6,671 nucleotides of DNA from Lysobacterales bacterium (GTDB lineage Bacteria; Pseudomonadota; Gammaproteobacteria; Xanthomonadales; SZUA-36): contig JAPHTE010000449.1 of the NCBI GenBank assembly GCA_026196445.1, positions 1 to 6,671 on the forward strand, written 5' to 3'. The notes under the pieces are model-generated. The model was not told the origin of the DNA. It saw nothing but the letters and a program-made list of their open reading frames with translations, and did not search any database. Of this stretch, positions 4,675 to 6,671 are shown piece after piece; positions within the stretch are counted from its first letter, which is position 1, and every line of letters starts with the position of its first letter. The position numbers and the translations under genes are program-made.

Positions 4675-5028
4675 ATGGAAAAGAAAATAGCACGATTGCG
4701 CAGGGCCAAGAAAACCCGTTCGCACATCCGTCGCATGGGTGTGCCGCGTCTTACGGTATACCGCAGTGGGCGTCATATCTATGCACAGGTCATCGCAGCC
4801 GAGGGCGGCCAGGTAATTGCAGCGGCTTCTACCGTGCAAAAAGAAGTGCGTGAAGGTCTGAAGAGCACCAGTAACAAGGATGCTGCCAAGGCCGTGGGTA
4901 AGGCCGTGGGCGAGCGTGCGGTAGCCGCCGGTATTTCGGACGTCGCATTTGACCGCTCCGGATATCAATATCATGGCCGGATTGCCGAATTGGCCGACGC
5001 CGCACGTGAAAGCGGGCTGAAGTTCTAA
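4675..5028 (+). CDS. rplR: 50S ribosomal protein L18
   Basis: The 117-residue product equals E. coli L18 in length. L18 binds 5S rRNA and, with L5, docks it into the central protuberance. The basic N-terminal tail (MEKKIARLRRAKKTRSHIRR) contacts rRNA. The globular domain shows RHIYAQVI (33-40), AASTV (50-54), NKDAAKAVGKAVGERA (67-82) and the C-terminal signature FDRSGYQYHGRI (92-103), then LADAARESGLKF to the end. AAGAGGA at 4661-4667, 7 nt upstream, fixes ATG 4675. The KAVGKAVG stretch is encoded by an almost perfect 12-nt tandem repeat. Confidence 0.99.
   Translation: MEKKIARLRRAKKTRSHIRRMGVPRLTVYRSGRHIYAQVIAAEGGQVIAAASTVQKEVREGLKSTSNKDAAKAVGKAVGERAVAAGISDVAFDRSGYQYHGRIAELADAARESGLKF
4888..4910 (+). 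repeat. Short tandem repeat within rplR
   Basis: AAGGCCGTGGG occurs at 4888-4898 and again at 4900-4910, separated by one T, so the period is 12 nt. It encodes K-A-V-G twice. E. coli L18 has A-A-V-G-K-A-V-A at the same place, so the amino-acid periodicity is part of the family; only the exact DNA identity is unusual. Unequal slippage would add or remove four residues in frame. Confidence 0.6.
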
Positions 5029-5062
5029 CGCCCTACTGAAGAATCAGGAAGCAGGTAAAAAA

Positions 5063-5575
5063 ATGTCGAGAATGGACAGAGAAAACAACGATGGGATGCT
5101 GGAAAAACTGGTAGCCGTCAATCGTGTTGCCAAGGTTGTCAAGGGCGGGCGCGTGTTCGGCTTTACAGCATTGAGTGTCGTTGGTGATGGAAACGGCAAG
5201 GTCGGTTTTGGTTATGGAAAAGCCAAGGAAGTCCCGGTCGCAATCCAGAAATCCATGGAGAAAGCACGTCGTGAAATGGTCACGGTATCGCTCAAGGACG
5301 GCACCTTGTGGCACCCGGTCAAGGCCAGCCACAGCGGATCCAGGATCTATATGCAACCCGCATCGGAAGGTACCGGCGTCATTGCTGGTGGCGCCATGCG
5401 CGCGGTGCTGGAAACGGTTGGTGTGAGCGACGTTCTGGCCAAGAGCGTCGGCTCGAACACTCCGATCAACCTGGTCCGTGCGACGATCAAGGGTTTGCAG
5501 GCCATGCACAACCCGGAATCGGTTGCGGCAAAACGCGGCAAGAGTGTCGATGAAATCAAGGCGAACCACAGCTGA
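5063..5575 (+). CDS. rpsE: 30S ribosomal protein S5
   Basis: The 170-residue product is S5 (E. coli 167), which lines the mRNA entry channel with S3 and S4 and influences decoding accuracy. The N-terminal dsRBD-like domain (about 13-76) has LVAVNRVAKVVKGGR (16-30) and VVGDGNGKVGFGYGKAKEVP (39-58). The loop after VKGGR, tied to spectinomycin sensitivity in E. coli, reads VFGF where E. coli has IFSF. The C-terminal domain has MQPASEGTGVIAGGAMRAVLE (97-117), PINLVRAT (134-141) and VAAKRGKSV (154-162). ATG 5063 has AGGT at 5053-5056 at good spacing; an in-frame ATG at 5072 is less favoured. A run of seven A runs into the start codon. The gap from rplR is 34 nt. Confidence 0.99.
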   Translation: MSRMDRENNDGMLEKLVAVNRVAKVVKGGRVFGFTALSVVGDGNGKVGFGYGKAKEVPVAIQKSMEKARREMVTVSLKDGTLWHPVKASHSGSRIYMQPASEGTGVIAGGAMRAVLETVGVSDVLAKSVGSNTPINLVRATIKGLQAMHNPESVAAKRGKSVDEIKANHS

Positions 5576-5583
5576 GCAGAACA

Positions 5584-5772
5584 ATGGCTAAGAAACAACA
5601 AATAAACGTGACGCTGGTTCGTTCTCCGATAGGAGCCCAGCCGAAGCACAGGGAATGCGTACGTGGCCTTGGCCTGAAACGCATGCACCAGACCGTGACA
5701 CTGGAGGATACACCTTCGATCCGCGGCATGGTTAACAAGGTTTACTACATGGTACGAGTGGAAGAGGCCTGA
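5584..5772 (+). CDS. rpmD: 50S ribosomal protein L30
   Basis: The 62-residue product is L30 (E. coli 59), a small alpha/beta protein bound to domain II of 23S rRNA. It shows VTLVRSPIG (9-17), PKHRECVRGLGLKRM (20-34), TVTLEDTPSIRGMVNKV (37-53) and the final VRVEE. The N-terminus is a few residues longer than in E. coli. Only 8 nt separate it from rpsE and no clear Shine-Dalgarno precedes ATG 5584, the weakest initiation site in the window, so translation probably depends on ribosomes finishing rpsE (inference). L30 is absent from several bacterial groups; its presence fits a gammaproteobacterium. Confidence 0.98.
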   Translation: MAKKQQINVTLVRSPIGAQPKHRECVRGLGLKRMHQTVTLEDTPSIRGMVNKVYYMVRVEEA

Positions 5773-5809
5773 GTCTCTCTGCGAACCTGACTGAAAGGAA
5801 AGTACAGAC

Positions 5810-6241
5810 ATGAAACTGAATACGATCAGCCCGGCCGAGGGCAGCAAGAAAAACCGCAAACGCGTCGGCCGTGGTATCGGCTCCACCGATGGCAAGACTG
5901 CCGGCCGTGGGCATAAGGGTCAGAAATCACGTTCCGGTGGTTACCACAAGGTCGGCTTTGAGGGTGGCCAGATGCCTTTGCAGCGAAGGCTTCCGAAACG
6001 TGGTTTTGCCTCGGCGGCTGCCCGTTACAAGGCTGAGGTGCGCCTGTACCATATCGCCGCCATGGACGCGGACGTAATCGATGTCGAGACGCTGAAAAAG
6101 GCGGGTATCGTCAAGCACGACGCACGCAAGGTGAAAGTCATCAATACCGGCGAGATCAACCGTGCGGTCACGCTAAAAGGCTTGGTTGTAACCAAGGGTG
6201 CTCAAGCCGCGATTGAAGCGGCAGGTGGAAAGGTCGAATAA
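5810..6241 (+). CDS. rplO: 50S ribosomal protein L15
   Basis: The 143-residue product is L15 (E. coli 144), a late-assembly large-subunit protein whose long basic N-terminal extension threads through 23S rRNA. That extension runs from MKLNTISPAEGSKKNRKR through VGRGIGSTDGKTAGRGHKGQ (19-38) to SRSGGYHKVGFEGGQMP (40-56) and LQRRLPKRGF (57-66). The globular C-terminal domain ends with GLVVTKGAQAAIEAAGGKVE, matching the family L15 signature. AAAGGA at 5794-5799 precedes ATG 5810 with a slightly long 10-nt spacing. The spacer after rpmD is 37 nt. The stop TAA (6239-6241) shares its last A with the secY ATG. Confidence 0.99.
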   Translation: MKLNTISPAEGSKKNRKRVGRGIGSTDGKTAGRGHKGQKSRSGGYHKVGFEGGQMPLQRRLPKRGFASAAARYKAEVRLYHIAAMDADVIDVETLKKAGIVKHDARKVKVINTGEINRAVTLKGLVVTKGAQAAIEAAGGKVE

Positions 6242-6243
6242 TG
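6229..6243 (+). promoter_or_regulatory. rplO/secY overlap with internal Shine-Dalgarno
   Basis: AAAGG at 6229-6233 lies 7 nt before the secY ATG at 6241 and is entirely inside rplO. The stop TAA and start ATG overlap as TAATG. This gives secY its own ribosome-binding site while allowing reinitiation from L15 translation, tying translocon synthesis to ribosomal-protein synthesis (inference). Confidence 0.65.
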
Positions 6244-6671
6244 GCAAAAACGCCTTCACAAGTAGCAGATACACTGGGTGGCATCGGTCGTTTGACCGAG
6301 TTGCGTCAGCGTTTGCTGTTCGTTTTGGCAGCGTTGATCATTTATCGTATTGGTACATTCATACCTGTGCCTGGCGTCAACCCGCAGACCCTGCTGCAGT
6401 TCATGAACTCCCAGCAGGGGACCATCATCGATGTGTTCAACCTGTTCACGGGCGGGGCACTGCAGCGCTTTTCGTTGTTTGCGCTGGGTGTCATGCCATA
6501 CATTTCAGCATCGATCATCATGCAGTTGATGAGTAGCGCGATTCCGCAGCTGCAGCAGTTGAAAAAAGAAGGCTCCAGCGGACGGCAGAAGATTACCCAG
6601 TACACACGTATTTTTACCGTCGCCTTGGCAGCCTTCCAGGCCGGCAGTGTTGCGATCGCGTTGCAGGGCCA
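6241..6671 (+). CDS. secY: Protein translocase subunit SecY, N-terminal part (cut by window end)
   Basis: The first 143 codons plus two bases are present; the full family protein is about 440 residues. SecY forms the inner-membrane channel that, with SecE and SecG, exports proteins driven by SecA and inserts membrane proteins delivered by SRP. The N-terminus is cytosolic (MAKTPSQVADTLGGIGRLTE). TM1 lies at about 24-43, with the RIGTFIPVPG motif at its end. The plug region follows at about 60-74 (GTIIDVFNLFTGGAL), then TM2 at about 77-97 (ALGVMPYISASIIMQL). A cytosolic loop with KKEGSSGRQKITQYTR (108-123) leads to the start of TM3, where the window ends. The order rplO-secY is the standard end of spc. 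Confidence 0.98.
   Translation, partial: MAKTPSQVADTLGGIGRLTELRQRLLFVLAALIIYRIGTFIPVPGVNPQTLLQFMNSQQGTIIDVFNLFTGGALQRFSLFALGVMPYISASIIMQLMSSAIPQLQQLKKEGSSGRQKITQYTRIFTVALAAFQAGSVAIALQG

Noticed and set aside
5057..5063. Seven-A run leading into the rpsE start codon, considered as a slippage or phase-variation site
   Set aside because: It is short and ends at the first base of the start codon, so length change would only alter spacing slightly; no sign of phase variation.
5033..5895. Long - strand open frames (183 and 182 codons) opposite rpsE, rpmD and the start of rplO
   Set aside because: Both run antisense to fully conserved genes and show no recognisable motif; they are shadows.
6198..6536. 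A 112-codon + strand frame overlapping rplO and secY
   Set aside because: It is out of frame with both genes and unlike any known protein; the secY frame has unmistakable SecY motifs over the same bases.

Overview
This window is a stretch of the bacterial ribosomal-protein supercluster: the distal part of the S10 operon followed without a real break by the spc operon. All genes are on the + strand in the order rpsS (3' end only), rplV, rpsC, rplP, rpmC, rpsQ | rplN, rplX, rplE, rpsN, rpsH, rplF, rplR, rpsE, rpmD, rplO, secY (5' part only). That is 15 complete genes and two cut by the window edges. No gene is inserted, lost or broken. I see no RNA gene, mobile element, CRISPR array or foreign segment.

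Organism: gene order, protein lengths close to those of E. coli, the long zinc-free (C-minus) form of S14, and near-identical signature blocks in L14, L16, L5, S3 and S5 point to Gammaproteobacteria. The many differences from E. coli and mid-50s G+C (judged by eye) suggest a lineage outside the Enterobacterales, perhaps a Chromatiales/Ectothiorhodospiraceae-like group. That placement is inference; no species can be named from the window alone.

Layout: 1-2030 holds the S10-operon tail (S19, L22, S3, L16, L29, S17), with gaps of 8-15 nt and two overlapping junctions (rplP/rpmC and rpmC/rpsQ). A 33-nt spacer (2031-2063) separates this from the spc genes. From 2064 to 6241 come L14, L24, L5, S14, S8, L6, L18, S5, L30 and L15, with gaps of 8-52 nt. 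At 6241 the secY start overlaps the rplO stop by one base. The longest non-coding interval is 52 nt (3642-3693), so no gene-free stretch reaches 300 bases.

How the genes work together: the products are ribosomal proteins of both subunits, plus SecY, the membrane channel that exports proteins made by those ribosomes. Tight packing, stop/start overlaps and Shine-Dalgarno motifs inside or touching upstream genes indicate one or a few long polycistronic messages with translational coupling. In E. coli the spc genes are repressed by S8 binding near the rplE start and the S10 genes by L4 at a leader upstream of this window; whether the S8 control exists here is uncertain.

I found no previously undescribed system; this is an ordinary, highly conserved housekeeping locus. 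The observations most worth a second look are a strong hairpin with four GATC sites inside the rpsS 3' end, the very short S10/spc junction, an altered tunnel-loop tip in L22, and the apparent absence of the E. coli-type apical S8 hairpin at rplE.
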